DNA of 64,000 nt from CAWBFD01 sp963788115 (GCA_963788115.1 CAWBFD010000003.1:186001-250000), one strand, 5' to 3'. Counted from the first letter of the stretch, positions 35,452 through 44,219 are shown. Notes: generated by a model from the letters alone, not told the origin. Made by a program: numbers and translations.

Positions 35452-35490
35452 TGGTCGAGTTGCGATCGATCATCGATCGCAACTCGACCA
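35452..35490. terminator. Near-perfect 39 bp palindrome after the subtilase gene
   Basis: TGGTCGAGTTGCGATCGAT (35452-35470) is the exact reverse complement of 35472-35490, with one base between. It lies just beyond the subtilase stop and 30 bp before the MaoC start on the same strand. Terminator is the likely role; an operator for maoC is possible. Confidence 0.6.
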
Positions 35491-35503
35491 CGGTCCTTGG
35501 GGC

Positions 35504-38500
35504 CTACGGGCCGCCGGTGTCGGTCGTCACCACCGTCGGCGTACGCGACGGGGCGTTGTTCGGGAACAGACCGAGGATGCTCGGGTCGTCGCCGGGTCCG
35601 GCGGAGCCGACGTCAACCTCGATCGGGTCCGCCTCGTCGCAGGCGCCACCGTCCCAGAATCCCTTGCAGACGAGCGGATCGATCTGGAGGGCGGGATCGG
35701 CGACATCGAGCCGCGGCTCGTAGATCCCGTCGCCACCGACCGCTCCCGCCTCGTCGCAGATCAGACCGGGGACATCGCCCGAGAAGGGGCCGGTGCACGC
35801 CACCACCTGGTAGGCAAGCTCGGTCTCGGGGTCGTCGAGCCCGATGTCGGCAGCGCCGACGATCAGCCCGACCACGTTCGAGTTGTAGTTCGAGTAGTCG
35901 GGGAAGTAGAGCGCCGCGCACTCGGCGAACGGGTCCGCCAGCGACAGGTCGAAGACACACACCTCGCCACCAGGAGCAGCAAGCTTGGTGATCATGTAAT
36001 CCGCGGCGATGCCCTCGTCCTCGCCCTCGTACTCGCCGTCGGCGCCCGTATCCACGAGCACGTCGATCTCCTTGGTCTCGGTGACGTTGTGAACGCCGGC
36101 CGTCTGGACGCCGAACTCGACCGGCTCCTCCGGGGCGTCGGGGTCGGCGAGGAAGTCGAGCCAGCCGATGCCGGCGAACTCGTCGACGCCCTCGGGCACT
36201 CCGACGGTGTCGCCGTCGTCGACGTCCTCGCCGGTGAACGACCGGGCGCCGACCGCAACGATGTCCTCCTCCCCGTGGCTCTCGAGCCCGTCCGTGGCCC
36301 CGAGGAGGTAGAGGTCGCCGTAGCTCACACCGGCGGCGGGGCCCGAGGTCATCGTCATCGTCGCCGGACCGCCGCTCAGGTCGAGCTCGGACTCCGAGAA
36401 TCCGTTGTCCGAGGCCGCCAGCGGCGCCACGTGCCACGGCACGTGCAGTGTGTCCCTGCCCTTCTTGCTCTGCCTGACGACGACGTTGCCGTCGACGTTC
36501 GGGTGGAAGTAGTACCAGCCGAACTGCTGCTCGGCCTCGGAGATCACGCTCGGGTCGAGCGTGAGGCGCACGAAAACCCGCTTCGACTTCTTCTTCGTCA
36601 GGGTGAAGCTGCGACTGGCGCCGAACGATGTCCCGTTGGTCGAGACGGCCACGCTCGCGACGGCCGGATCGAAGTCCGAGTACCGCGGCCCACCGCCCGA
36701 GACCGTGTAGTCGTGCGTCTTCTTGTCGAGGTTGTGGACCGTGATGCTCTGCACCTCGGTCGTCTCCCCCGCGGCGATGTCCAGCCCGAACGACAGGCTT
36801 CCCGGCTGGGCCAGCGACACCGCATTGGCCGACTCGTCGGCCTGCACGCGGCCGGCGCCGATGATCGTCGCCGACACCGGCTCGGCCAGGGTGTTGTCGC
36901 GCAGATCCTGCGTCGCATGGTTCATCAGCGCGGCCTTGATGCGCGCCGGTGACCAGCTCGGGTGGAGCTGTCGCAGCAGCGTCGCCACTCCGGAGACATG
37001 CGGGGCCGCCATCGAGGTTCCGGAGAACTTCACGCCCTCGTCGCCGGTTCCAGCGTCGGTCGACTGGATGTCGAATCCAGGGGCCGAGATGTCCGGCTTG
37101 AGGTCGTTGGTAACCCGCGCCGGGCCCTCGGAGGTGAAGTCGACCATCGCGTCGGTGAACTCCGGGAACACCGTCTCGTCGTCGTGGAGGGTCACCGTCG
37201 TCTCGACCGTGTTGAAGTTGCCGTTGGCGGCGTCGGGGCTGATCGTCGCCCCGAGCTCCTCGGAGTCGAGGCTGGAGATCATCACCACCGGGACCTCGAT
37301 GTTGCTGCCGTCGCCCCCGATGCCGATCTGGGAGGGGAGCCCCCCGAACCCGTTCCAGAGCACGACCGCGCTCGCCCCCGCCGCCTGGGCGTTGGCGACC
37401 TTGTCGTCGGCGAAGCAGTCTCCGGTGGTGGACGACGCCTTGAAGATGAGGGCGATGCTGCCGCCGAAGTCCGCGCCGGGCACCGGCTCGCAGAACAACC
37501 GGTCGGGGCCGGTGGGATTCTCCGGGTCGGCCGGTGGGTCGAACTCGCGCGCGTCGATGATCTGGTCGGTGATGTTGCCTCCGAGGGGCGGCCCCCAGTC
37601 CTGGACCACCATCAGGCCGCCATCGGGAAGCTCGGTCGGCGGGGTGTCGACCGTGAGCTGGCGGGCATTGAACTCGTCGATCGAGGCGGCGACCGAGACC
37701 ACGCCGCGAGCATTCGCAGGCGTCCCGGTGATGTAGGCCGAGAAGCCGACGGGCTGGTTCCCGGAGTTGCCGGCGGAAGCAACGAACACGGTGCCCATGT
37801 TCACCACGCGCTGGGCGGCGCGAGCCTCGACCGAGTTCATGGTCCCGTAGTCGACCCCGCCCGAGAACGAGAGGACGTCCGCGGCGTCGCTGGTGCGCCC
37901 GTCGTCATTGGGGTCCATTGCCCGCTCGTATCCCGCGACGAGCACGTCGTCGGTTGAGTTCCCCTCGTCCCAGATCTTGATCGCGAGCAGCTTCGCCCTC
38001 GGAGCGACGCCGGGGCCGATCTCGCCGGGGACGCCGTTGCCGCAGCAGGTCCCCGACGTGTGCGAGCCGTGGTCGTCGTCGCCGCCGTCGAGCGGGTCCG
38101 CATCGGGGTGCGGCACGTCGTTGCTCGGGTCATCGTCGAGCACGTCGTAGTTGGAGCCGACGAAGTCGTAGCCGCCGATCACCTTGTTGGTGGGGAAGGT
38201 GCCGGGCTCGATGAAGTTCGGATCGTTGGAGTCGAAGGCCTCGACGGTGCCGGGACCGCCGTAGTTGGCGTGGGTGTAGTCGATCCCGGTGTCGACCACC
38301 GCCACCGTCATCCCCTGCCCGCGGACGTTCAGGTCCTCCCAGACGTCGGTCGCCCCGATGAAGGGGACGCTGGTCTCGTTCAGCCGCTGAACAATCGCCA
38401 CCGGCTGCACCGAGCGAACGTCGGGACGGGCGGCGAGCTCGGCCGCCGCGGCGGGCGAGAGCCCGGCCGAGAAGCCGTTGACGAGCGTGTCGTAGCGGAA

Positions 38501-38833
38501 AACGACGTCGCCACCCAATGCCCGGGCCGCCGACAGGGCCCCGCTCTGGCTCTGGCGAGCCGATTTCGCGACCTTGGACTGCCGCGCGCCGGAGAGCCGT
38601 CCCGCCTCGCGGACGCGCTGAGCCACCGACGGCCCGTCGACGACCACGAAGTAGCGCCCAACGCCCTGATGCGCGCGCACCACGGCCGGCTCGAAGCCCT
38701 CGGGCAGGGCGCCGCTCGCACGCTCCGCCCTGGTGTCGGCGAGGTCTTCCGACCCCGGCGCTCCCACGGCGATCCCGGCCGCGGCAAGCACGGCGGCGAC
38801 GGCAATGAAACCGATCAGCGGACGACGACTCAT
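35504..38833 (-). CDS. Secreted subtilisin-like serine protease (S8 family) with PA domain
   Basis: The 1,109-residue preproenzyme has a signal peptide (about 1-25) and an inhibitor-I9-like propeptide (about 58-150). The S8 core has Asp181 (VVDTGID), His255 (DDDHGSHTSGT) and Ser607 (GTSMAAPHVSG). A PA-type insertion (about 440-525) sits between His and Ser, and Fn3-like and acidic C-terminal domains follow. It should be exported and active outside the cell. A TTGACA / TATAGG promoter (38946-38972) and a GGAGGGA ribosome site support ATG 38833. The C-terminal ~300 residues match no family I know. Confidence 0.9.
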   Translation of the reverse strand: MSRRPLIGFIAVAAVLAAAGIAVGAPGSEDLADTRAERASGALPEGFEPAVVRAHQGVGRYFVVVDGPSVAQRVREAGRLSGARQSKVAKSARQSQSGALSAARALGGDVVFRYDTLVNGFSAGLSPAAAAELAARPDVRSVQPVAIVQRLNETSVPFIGATDVWEDLNVRGQGMTVAVVDTGIDYTHANYGGPGTVEAFDSNDPNFIEPGTFPTNKVIGGYDFVGSNYDVLDDDPSNDVPHPDADPLDGGDDDHGSHTSGTCCGNGVPGEIGPGVAPRAKLLAIKIWDEGNSTDDVLVAGYERAMDPNDDGRTSDAADVLSFSGGVDYGTMNSVEARAAQRVVNMGTVFVASAGNSGNQPVGFSAYITGTPANARGVVSVAASIDEFNARQLTVDTPPTELPDGGLMVVQDWGPPLGGNITDQIIDAREFDPPADPENPTGPDRLFCEPVPGADFGGSIALIFKASSTTGDCFADDKVANAQAAGASAVVLWNGFGGLPSQIGIGGDGSNIEVPVVMISSLDSEELGATISPDAANGNFNTVETTVTLHDDETVFPEFTDAMVDFTSEGPARVTNDLKPDISAPGFDIQSTDAGTGDEGVKFSGTSMAAPHVSGVATLLRQLHPSWSPARIKAALMNHATQDLRDNTLAEPVSATIIGAGRVQADESANAVSLAQPGSLSFGLDIAAGETTEVQSITVHNLDKKTHDYTVSGGGPRYSDFDPAVASVAVSTNGTSFGASRSFTLTKKKSKRVFVRLTLDPSVISEAEQQFGWYYFHPNVDGNVVVRQSKKGRDTLHVPWHVAPLAASDNGFSESELDLSGGPATMTMTSGPAAGVSYGDLYLLGATDGLESHGEEDIVAVGARSFTGEDVDDGDTVGVPEGVDEFAGIGWLDFLADPDAPEEPVEFGVQTAGVHNVTETKEIDVLVDTGADGEYEGEDEGIAADYMITKLAAPGGEVCVFDLSLADPFAECAALYFPDYSNYNSNVVGLIVGAADIGLDDPETELAYQVVACTGPFSGDVPGLICDEAGAVGGDGIYEPRLDVADPALQIDPLVCKGFWDGGACDEADPIEVDVGSAGPGDDPSILGLFPNNAPSRTPTVVTTDTGGP

Positions 38834-38945
38834 CGAAATCCCTCCAAGCAGCTGAATCTGACGCGAAATGGCGTCGAGACGACGGCCCGAAGGCTCCCGC
38901 CGCTGGCCCCCCCTACGAAACCCGACCCCATTTGCTGCGTGGATT

Positions 38946-38972
38946 CCTATACCCGCGCTGAAGAAATGTCAA
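38946..38972 (-). promoter_or_regulatory. Candidate promoter of the subtilase gene
   Basis: On the minus strand a perfect TTGACA -35 box (38967-38972) is followed after 15 bases by TATAGG (38946-38951). It is ~115 bp upstream of the subtilase ATG in an AT-richer patch. The spacing is shorter than the ideal 17. Confidence 0.45.
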
Positions 38973-38995
38973 GGGATCGGCGCACGGCCGCCGGT

Positions 38996-39358
38996 CTAGT
39001 GCGCCTTCTTCAGCCTCGAGCGCGCCTCCTGGCGCTGGATCACGGTCGCGATCAGGCGCTCGATCTCCCGATCGCCGGAGACCCTGATCTGACCGTGCTC
39101 GTAGGCCTCGCGCCAATCCGCAAGCCGGCCCTTCTCGGCAAGCTGGTTGAAGTTCGACCGGGGCAGGGACAGCTCCAGGCGGGCGTCCTCGGGTTCGCCC
39201 TTGCTCACCTCCGGCCCAGGCACGCGAACCCTGAAGACCTGGACGTCGCCGCGACCGCGAAGCTCCAGCCGCAGCACCAGCTTGAGCTTGCCGAGGGCGG
39301 GAACCTCGCGCTCGAAGTTGCGGACCGCAACGGCGATCAGCTCGGTCGTCCTAGGCAT
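38996..39358 (-). CDS. Small protein of unknown function, SCP2-like pattern
   Basis: The 120-residue protein has beta strands in its first half (LGKLKLVLRLELRGRGDVQV) and helices with many Arg and Glu after (LADWREAYEHGQIRVSGDRE). The pattern resembles the small SCP2/sterol-carrier fold, with the GQIRVSGD strand where such proteins have their KV..GD segment. It lies downstream of the acyl-CoA dehydrogenase gene on the same strand with a 30 bp gap, so lipid or acyl-CoA metabolism is a reasonable guess. Confidence 0.6.
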   Translation of the reverse strand: MPRTTELIAVAVRNFEREVPALGKLKLVLRLELRGRGDVQVFRVRVPGPEVSKGEPEDARLELSLPRSNFNQLAEKGRLADWREAYEHGQIRVSGDREIERLIATVIQRQEARSRLKKAH

Positions 39359-39388
39359 ACCCCACCGGCCTCGCCGCGCTCACGCCGC

Positions 39389-40603
39389 TCAGACCCGATT
39401 CCTTTCAAGCAGCTTCCTGCCGATGACCATGCGCTGGATCTCTGAGGTCCCCTCGCCGATCAGGAGCAGCGGCGCGTCGCGGTACAGGCGCTCGATCTCG
39501 TACTCCTTGGAGTAGCCGTAGCCGCCGTGGATCCGGAACGCCTCCTCAACCACCTCCTTGCCAGTCTCGGACGCGAACAGCTTCGCCATTCCGGCCTCGA
39601 GGTCGGAGCGCTGGCCGGCGTCCTTCAGCCGCGCGGCCCTCATCGTCAACAGCCGCGCGGCCTCGACCTTGGTCGCCATGTCGGCCAGTTTGAACTGGAT
39701 CGCCTGGTGCTGTGCGATCGGCTTCCCGAAGGCCTTGCGCTCCTGGCTGTATCGAAGGGCGAGCTCCAGCGCCCGCTGGGCGATGCCGACGCCACGGGCA
39801 GCGACGTTGACCCGGCCGACCTCGAGCGCGTCCATCATCTGCCGAAAGCCCTGGCCGAGGCCGGCCTCCTCCCCGCCCAGGATCCGGTCCGGCGGGCAGC
39901 GGTAACGGTCGTAGACGAGCTCGGTGGACTCGACCCCCTTGTAGCCCATCTTCTTGATCTTCGGCGGGATACTCAGCCCGGCGAACTCCCCTGAGTTCTC
40001 GCTCGCCCCGGGCTCCTTCTCGGTGATGAAGCAGGTCATCCCTCTGTAGGGCGGGTCAGCCTTGGGATCGGTCTTCATCAGCACGAAGACGACTCCCGAG
40101 AGCAGCCCGTTCGTGACCCACATCTTCTGCCCGCTGAGCTCCCACGCCCCGTCGTCGGCTCGCTTCGCGGTCGACTTGATCCCCTGGACGTCGGAACCCA
40201 CCTCCGGCTCAGACAGCGAGAACGCGGCGCGGATCTCCCCCGTGGCCATCCTCGGCAGGAACTCCTGCCGTTGCTCGTCGCTGCCGAACTTCATCAGCAG
40301 GTAGGAGCCGATGAAGTGCGTGTTGACCACTCCCGAGATCGAGATCCAGCCGCGCGAGAGCTCCTCCACGATCATCGCGTACGTGGTCAGGTCGAGGCCC
40401 ATCCCGCCGTATTCCTCTGGGATGGTCACCCCGAACAGCCCCAGCTCCTTCATCTGCTCGACCATCGCCTCGGGGAACTTGTCCTCGTGGTCGAACTCCT
40501 CGGCGACGGGAAGGATCTCGTTGTCGACGAACTGGCGCACCATCTCGGTGATCGCCTGCTGCTCGTCGGTCTTCTCGGTGTAGGTCGCGGTCGCTAAGGC
40601 CAT
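39389..40603 (-). CDS. Acyl-CoA dehydrogenase, possibly methylsuccinyl-CoA dehydrogenase
   Basis: The 404-residue flavoenzyme has the family signatures AAFSLSEPEVGSDVQGIKST, MWVTNGLLSGVV and the C-terminal IHGGYGYSKEYEIERLYRDA, followed by EGTSEIQRMVIGRKLL. It oxidises an acyl-CoA thioester with FAD and passes electrons to ETF. ccr, ecm, maoC and the CoA lyase nearby make methylsuccinyl-CoA a plausible substrate; proteobacterial Mcd is ~550 residues, but actinobacterial clusters carry ~400-residue forms. A short-chain acyl-CoA substrate is the alternative. The start is ATG 40603 with AGGAG 2 bases upstream. Confidence 0.85.
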   Translation of the reverse strand: MALATATYTEKTDEQQAITEMVRQFVDNEILPVAEEFDHEDKFPEAMVEQMKELGLFGVTIPEEYGGMGLDLTTYAMIVEELSRGWISISGVVNTHFIGSYLLMKFGSDEQRQEFLPRMATGEIRAAFSLSEPEVGSDVQGIKSTAKRADDGAWELSGQKMWVTNGLLSGVVFVLMKTDPKADPPYRGMTCFITEKEPGASENSGEFAGLSIPPKIKKMGYKGVESTELVYDRYRCPPDRILGGEEAGLGQGFRQMMDALEVGRVNVAARGVGIAQRALELALRYSQERKAFGKPIAQHQAIQFKLADMATKVEAARLLTMRAARLKDAGQRSDLEAGMAKLFASETGKEVVEEAFRIHGGYGYSKEYEIERLYRDAPLLLIGEGTSEIQRMVIGRKLLERNRV

Positions 40604-40680
40604 GACTCCTGAGGCGCCCCCGGCGCGCGAAGGATACCCGGCCAGTAGAGGCCCGCTTCGGGATACTCCCGGCGCGACGG

Positions 40681-41136
40681 CTACCCGGTGAGCTCCCAGC
40701 CGAAGCAGACCGAGCGCCAGCTCGGGCCCTCGCGCTCGTAGAAGCGGTGGGCATCGGCCCGCGCCTCCGCGCTGTCCAGCTCCAGATGCGTGGCGCCCCG
40801 CTCGCGTGCCCACGCCTTGGCCGCATCGAGCAGGCGTTTGCCCACACCCGACGAGCGGTGGCCCGGGTGGACCGCCAGATCCTCCACCCAGGCGCGATAG
40901 CCGAACCGAACCGAGTGGAGGTCCTGATAGCCGGTGCAGATCCCAACCAGCTCCCCGGCCGCGTCCGCCACCAGGACCACCGCGTCGTGCGAGTCGATCG
41001 CCTGGCGCAGCGCAACCGCCGCCCGCCTCGGATCCCACTGCCGTGGGCGCGACCCGGGAGGGGCGAACAACCACTCGTACAGCGGCACCAATGCCTGCTC
41101 CTCTCCTGGCCGGGCCGCGCGAATCTCGATCTCCAT
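40681..41136 (-). CDS. GNAT-family N-acetyltransferase
   Basis: The 151-residue protein starts MEIEIRAARPGEEQALVPLY and contains the acetyl-CoA loop VEDLAVHPGHRSSGVGKRLL and the fourth motif LELDSAEARADAHRFYEREG. All GNAT core elements are present in the right order. The substrate is unknown. It lies divergent from the CoA lyase gene with a 63 bp gap; a much longer upstream frame on the same strand is antisense to that gene and is not used. Confidence 0.82.
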   Translation of the reverse strand: MEIEIRAARPGEEQALVPLYEWLFAPPGSRPRQWDPRRAAVALRQAIDSHDAVVLVADAAGELVGICTGYQDLHSVRFGYRAWVEDLAVHPGHRSSGVGKRLLDAAKAWARERGATHLELDSAEARADAHRFYEREGPSWRSVCFGWELTG

Positions 41137-41188
41137 TACGGGCAGGCTAAACCGAACCGCGTTAGCGTTCGGTACCCGGCCCCGACCC

Positions 41189-41193
41189 AGGAG
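41189..41193 (+). promoter_or_regulatory. Ribosome binding site fixing the TTG start of the CoA lyase
   Basis: AGGAG lies 6 bases before TTG 41200. The ORF is open far upstream, antisense to the GNAT gene, so this site decides the start. Confidence 0.65.
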
Positions 41194-41199
41194 ACGAAC

Positions 41200-42249
41200 T
41201 TGAGAAACCCACGCGACTTCGCCAAGCCGCTTGCGATCGGCGCCCCCGAGCCCGTGCTCGAGATCCCGGTGAAGCCGTCGCGGATGATCCACTTCCTCGA
41301 CTTCTCGAACGAGAAGATGGCCGCCAAGGCGCCGGAGATCGCGGCCCAGACGGACATCCTCCTGGGAAACCTCGAGGACGCGATCCCGGCCGACCGCAAG
41401 GAGGCCGCGCGCCAGGGCCTGATCCGAGCGGCGCGTGAGCTCGACCTCGGCGAGACCGCGCTTTGGACCCGCGTCAACTCGCTCGAGAGCCCCTGGGTGT
41501 TGGATGACCTGACCCAGGTCGTGAACGAGGCGGGCGACCGGATCGAGGTGATCATGGTTCCCAAGGTCGAGGGGCCGTGGGACATCCACTATGTCGACCG
41601 CCTCCTGGCCCAGCTCGAGGCGAAGGCCGGGCTGGAGCGGCCGCTCCTGGTCCACGCGATCCTGGAGACGTCGCTGGGGGTGGTGAACCTGGAGGCGATC
41701 GCTACGGCCAGCCCGCGGATGCAGGGAATGAGCTTCGGCCCCGCCGACCTGGCTGCGTTCAGGCGGATGAAAACCACCAGGGTGGGCGGCGGACATCCCG
41801 CCTACCGGGTGATCGAGGATCCCGATCCCGACGACCCCGACGCCCCGCGAGCGACCGCGCAGCAGGACCCCTGGCACTACTCGATCGCGCGCATGGTTGA
41901 CGCCTGCACGTCGGCCGGGATCCTGCCGGTCTACGGCCCCTACGGCGACATCAAGGACGTCCAGGGATGCGAGACCCAGTTCCGCGCCGCGTTCCTCCTC
42001 GGCTGCGTCGGCGCCTGGTCACTTCACCCGGTCCAGATCGAGATCGCGAAAAAGGTGTTCAGCCCGCCCCCGGACGAGGTCAAGTTCGCGAAGAAGGTGC
42101 TGGAGGCGATCCCCGACGGCCGCGGCGTCCACATGATCGACGGCAAGATGCAGGACGACGCCACCTGGAAGCAGTGCAAGGTGATGGTCACCCTGGCCGA
42201 GATGCTGGCCCGCAAGGACCCGGAGCTGGCCAAGGCCTACGAGCTCTGA
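41200..42249 (+). CDS. HpcH/HpaI (CitE)-family CoA lyase, probable malyl-CoA/beta-methylmalyl-CoA lyase
   Basis: The 349-residue TIM-barrel protein has the CitE-superfamily motifs GNLEDAIPADRKEAARQG, TALWTRVNSLESPW, VIMVPKVEGPWDIHYVDRLL and LLVHAILETSLGVVNLEAI. The metal-binding Glu/Asp and the substrate Arg are present. Malyl-CoA lyases use this fold to split L-malyl-CoA and beta-methylmalyl-CoA; citramalyl-CoA lyase is the main alternative. ccr and ecm in the window favour the ethylmalonyl-CoA role. TTG 41200 is set by the AGGAG site at 41189. Confidence 0.85.
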   Translation: MRNPRDFAKPLAIGAPEPVLEIPVKPSRMIHFLDFSNEKMAAKAPEIAAQTDILLGNLEDAIPADRKEAARQGLIRAARELDLGETALWTRVNSLESPWVLDDLTQVVNEAGDRIEVIMVPKVEGPWDIHYVDRLLAQLEAKAGLERPLLVHAILETSLGVVNLEAIATASPRMQGMSFGPADLAAFRRMKTTRVGGGHPAYRVIEDPDPDDPDAPRATAQQDPWHYSIARMVDACTSAGILPVYGPYGDIKDVQGCETQFRAAFLLGCVGAWSLHPVQIEIAKKVFSPPPDEVKFAKKVLEAIPDGRGVHMIDGKMQDDATWKQCKVMVTLAEMLARKDPELAKAYEL

Positions 42250-42267
42250 CCAGCTGCATAGCTGGTC
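42248..42267 (+). terminator. Short terminator hairpin overlapping the CoA lyase stop
   Basis: GACCAGC (42248-42254) and GCTGGTC (42261-42267) form a perfect 7 bp stem. Its first two bases belong to the TGA at 42247-42249. Confidence 0.55.
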
Positions 42268-42275
42268 AAAGACAC

Positions 42276-42314
42276 AGCTATATAGCTTAATTGCTATATC
42301 GCTATATTGCTATG
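42276..42314. promoter_or_regulatory. AT-rich operator with GCTATAT iterations before the TA-like pair
   Basis: It contains the palindrome AGCTATATAGCT (42276-42287), exact GCTATAT units at 42277, 42293 and 42301, and GCTATG at 42309. This is strikingly AT-rich in a GC-rich genome and lies just before the Xre-family gene, so it is the likely autoregulation site. Confidence 0.6.
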
Positions 42315-42318
42315 CACG

Positions 42319-42672
42319 ATGATCGCACCCGGCCCCACGCTCAAAGCAGCTCGGATCGCAGCCGGACTCACCCAGGCCGAGCTCGCCCGCCGGCTCGAGA
42401 CCACTCAATCTGCGATCGCCAGACTCGAGTCCCCGACAGCTAACCCTCGCTTCGAGACGCTCAGGCAGGCGCTCGCGGCAACGGGGCACTCGGTCGAGCT
42501 GTCGCTCGAACCGACGACCTGGCCGCCCCTGGACGAATCCATGATCGTGAGCAACCTGCGCCGCTCTCCCGCCGAGCGGCTTCATCGATTCGGCGCGGCG
42601 TACAACAGCATCCGCGAGCTCGCTCCGACGCGACGGAACCGCGATGGATCCCAAGGACAAGCGGCCGGCTGA
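42319..42672 (+). CDS. Xre-family helix-turn-helix protein, probable antitoxin/autoregulator
   Basis: The 117-residue protein has an HTH (about 5-60): LKAARIAAGLTQAELARRLE, then TTQSAIARLESPTANPRFE. A short C-terminal helix follows (NLRRSPAERLHRFGAAYNSI). This layout, HTH first and a nucleotidyltransferase second with a short overlap (42644-42672), matches known type II/IV toxin-antitoxin-like pairs. It probably binds the GCTATAT repeats just upstream. TTG 42307 is an alternative start but lies inside the operator. Confidence 0.78.
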   Translation: MIAPGPTLKAARIAAGLTQAELARRLETTQSAIARLESPTANPRFETLRQALAATGHSVELSLEPTTWPPLDESMIVSNLRRSPAERLHRFGAAYNSIRELAPTRRNRDGSQGQAAG

Positions 42673-43171
42673 ATGGCCGGACCTCGACGTCCCCGAGATG
42701 CTGCGCCGGCTGACCTCGGCCGGTGTCGACTTCATCGTGATCGGCGGAATCGCCATGATCGCACTTGGCTCGGCCAGGCTCACGCGGGATCTCGACATCG
42801 TCTTCGCATCCGACGAGCCGAACCTGCAAGCACTGGGTGACGTCCTGGTGAGTCTCGACGCTCGACTCCGGGGGGTCGACGAAGAGGTGCCCTTCGTGCC
42901 AGACGCGCGCACTCTGGCCGATGTTCAGCTCTTGACCCTGGAGACGTCAGCGGGTTGGCTCGACGTTCACCGCCGCCCGGACGGCGCTCCTCGCTACGCG
43001 ACCCTACGACGGCGGGCAGAGCGCGTTGACTTGGGTGGCTTCCACGTCCTCGTGGCGTCGCCCGACGACATGATCGCGATGAAACGCGAGAGCGGACGGC
43101 CCGTCGATCTCATCGACCTTGAGGAGCTCGCAGCGATCAAGCGCCTGCGGCGCAGATCGGTATCAGGGTAA
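42644..43171 (+). CDS. Nucleotidyltransferase-fold protein, probable toxin-like partner
   Basis: The 175-residue protein has the nucleotidyltransferase signature VDFIVIGGIAMIALGSARL followed by T-R-D-L-D-I-V-F (the GG...DxD metal site), then DDMIAMKRESGRPVDLIDL near its C-terminus. This places it with the AbiEii/MNT/DUF6036-like family whose members modify tRNA or proteins in some systems. It overlaps the HTH gene by 29 bp. Toxicity is inferred from gene pairing only. Confidence 0.75.
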   Translation: MDPKDKRPAEWPDLDVPEMLRRLTSAGVDFIVIGGIAMIALGSARLTRDLDIVFASDEPNLQALGDVLVSLDARLRGVDEEVPFVPDARTLADVQLLTLETSAGWLDVHRRPDGAPRYATLRRRAERVDLGGFHVLVASPDDMIAMKRESGRPVDLIDLEELAAIKRLRRRSVSG

Positions 43172-43256
43172 CGGCGCACATTCATCACGCTTGCAGCAGC
43201 GATTCGGCACAGAGCGCGCGACACAGGCGCGCCGCGACCTTCGATGCTCGTCCCAA

Positions 43257-44210
43257 ATGTCGGACGAGCGGCCATTCACCCACCTCCTGTGTGGGCAGAT
43301 CCACGTTCGTGACGTCTCATCCGACGATGAGGCGATCGCCCGGCTCGCCCGACGGCAGCATGGGATCGTCACGCGGAGTCAGCTGAAAGACCTGGGCATC
43401 AGCGAGAGAGCGATCGACCATCGCGCGGCCGCGGGCCGGTTGCGTCGCCTCCATCCCGGTGTCTACGCGGTTGGGCACGAGGCGCTGTCCTACACTGCCC
43501 GCGTCCAGTCAGCCGTGCTGTCGGTGGCGCCGGATGCAGCCGCGAGCCACATGACCGCCGCGGCGCTTTGGAAGCTAGGCGACCCACCGCACGGGTCGAT
43601 CCACGTCACCGCCGCGCGCAAGCGCACTCCCAAGCGCGGCGTTGCCATCCATCGTGGGATTCTGCCTGGGGAGGACGTGACGATCCTCGACGGGATCCCG
43701 GTGACGACGGTTCCCAGGACGTTGCTGGACGTGTCGGCGACCGGCAACCCGAGCGCCCTACGCAGGCTCGTGAAGCAGGCCGAGTTCGAGCGGCTCACCG
43801 ATACCGCTGCGCTGGCGGCGATTCTCAAGCGCTACCCGCGCCGGCGGGGTCGCGGATCCCTGGCCGGGATCGTGAACAGCTACATCGCCGCGGCAGGGCC
43901 GACCCGGAGCGAGTTCGAGGATCTGTTTCTGGAGTTCATCGAGCGCCGCGACCTGCCGAGACCGGAGGCGAGCGCCATCATCGAGGTCGCCGGCAGGACG
44001 TTCGAGGTGGACTGCGCATGGCGAGACGCCAGGGTGATCGTCGAGCTCGACAGCATCAAGGCCCACCGGACTGATGGAGCATTCCATGAGGATCGGGCCC
44101 GTGACCGTGCCCTGATTGCCGCCGGATGGCTGCCGATGCGCGTCACCTGGCCCCAGCTCCGCCACGACGCAGACACGCTCGAGGCCGAGATCCGGGCGGC
44201 TCTCCGGGGG
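43257..44210 (+). CDS. AbiEi-like winged-helix protein with DUF559/Vsr-like domain; 3' end uncertain
   Basis: It is a paralogue of the gene at 7123-8049. The N-terminus carries RRQHGIVTRSQLKDLGISER and HPGVYAVGHEALSYTARVQS; the C-terminal domain has EVDCAWRDARVIVELDSIKA and a final helix DADTLEAEIRAALRGR. Homologous proteins normally end here, but no stop occurs: the frame stays open on the antisense side of pckG to 45854. I therefore give 44210 as the domain end, not a real stop. The start codon region (43274-43310) and the tail (44220-44252) are inverted copies of one repeat. Confidence 0.6.
43274..43310 (+). repeat. REP-like repeat, copy 2
   Basis: This 37-base element lies inside the 5' coding part of the AbiEi-like gene. 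It contains CCCAC-CTCCTGT-GTGGG, and 18 bases (from 43278) are identical to copy 3 in reverse. It shares its ends with copy 1. Confidence 0.65.
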
Positions 44211-44219
44211 CGCTCCCCC

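Noticed and set aside
34646..36952. 768-residue open frame opposite the MaoC and subtilase genes
   Set aside because: Runs antisense through two conserved genes and has no recognisable domain.
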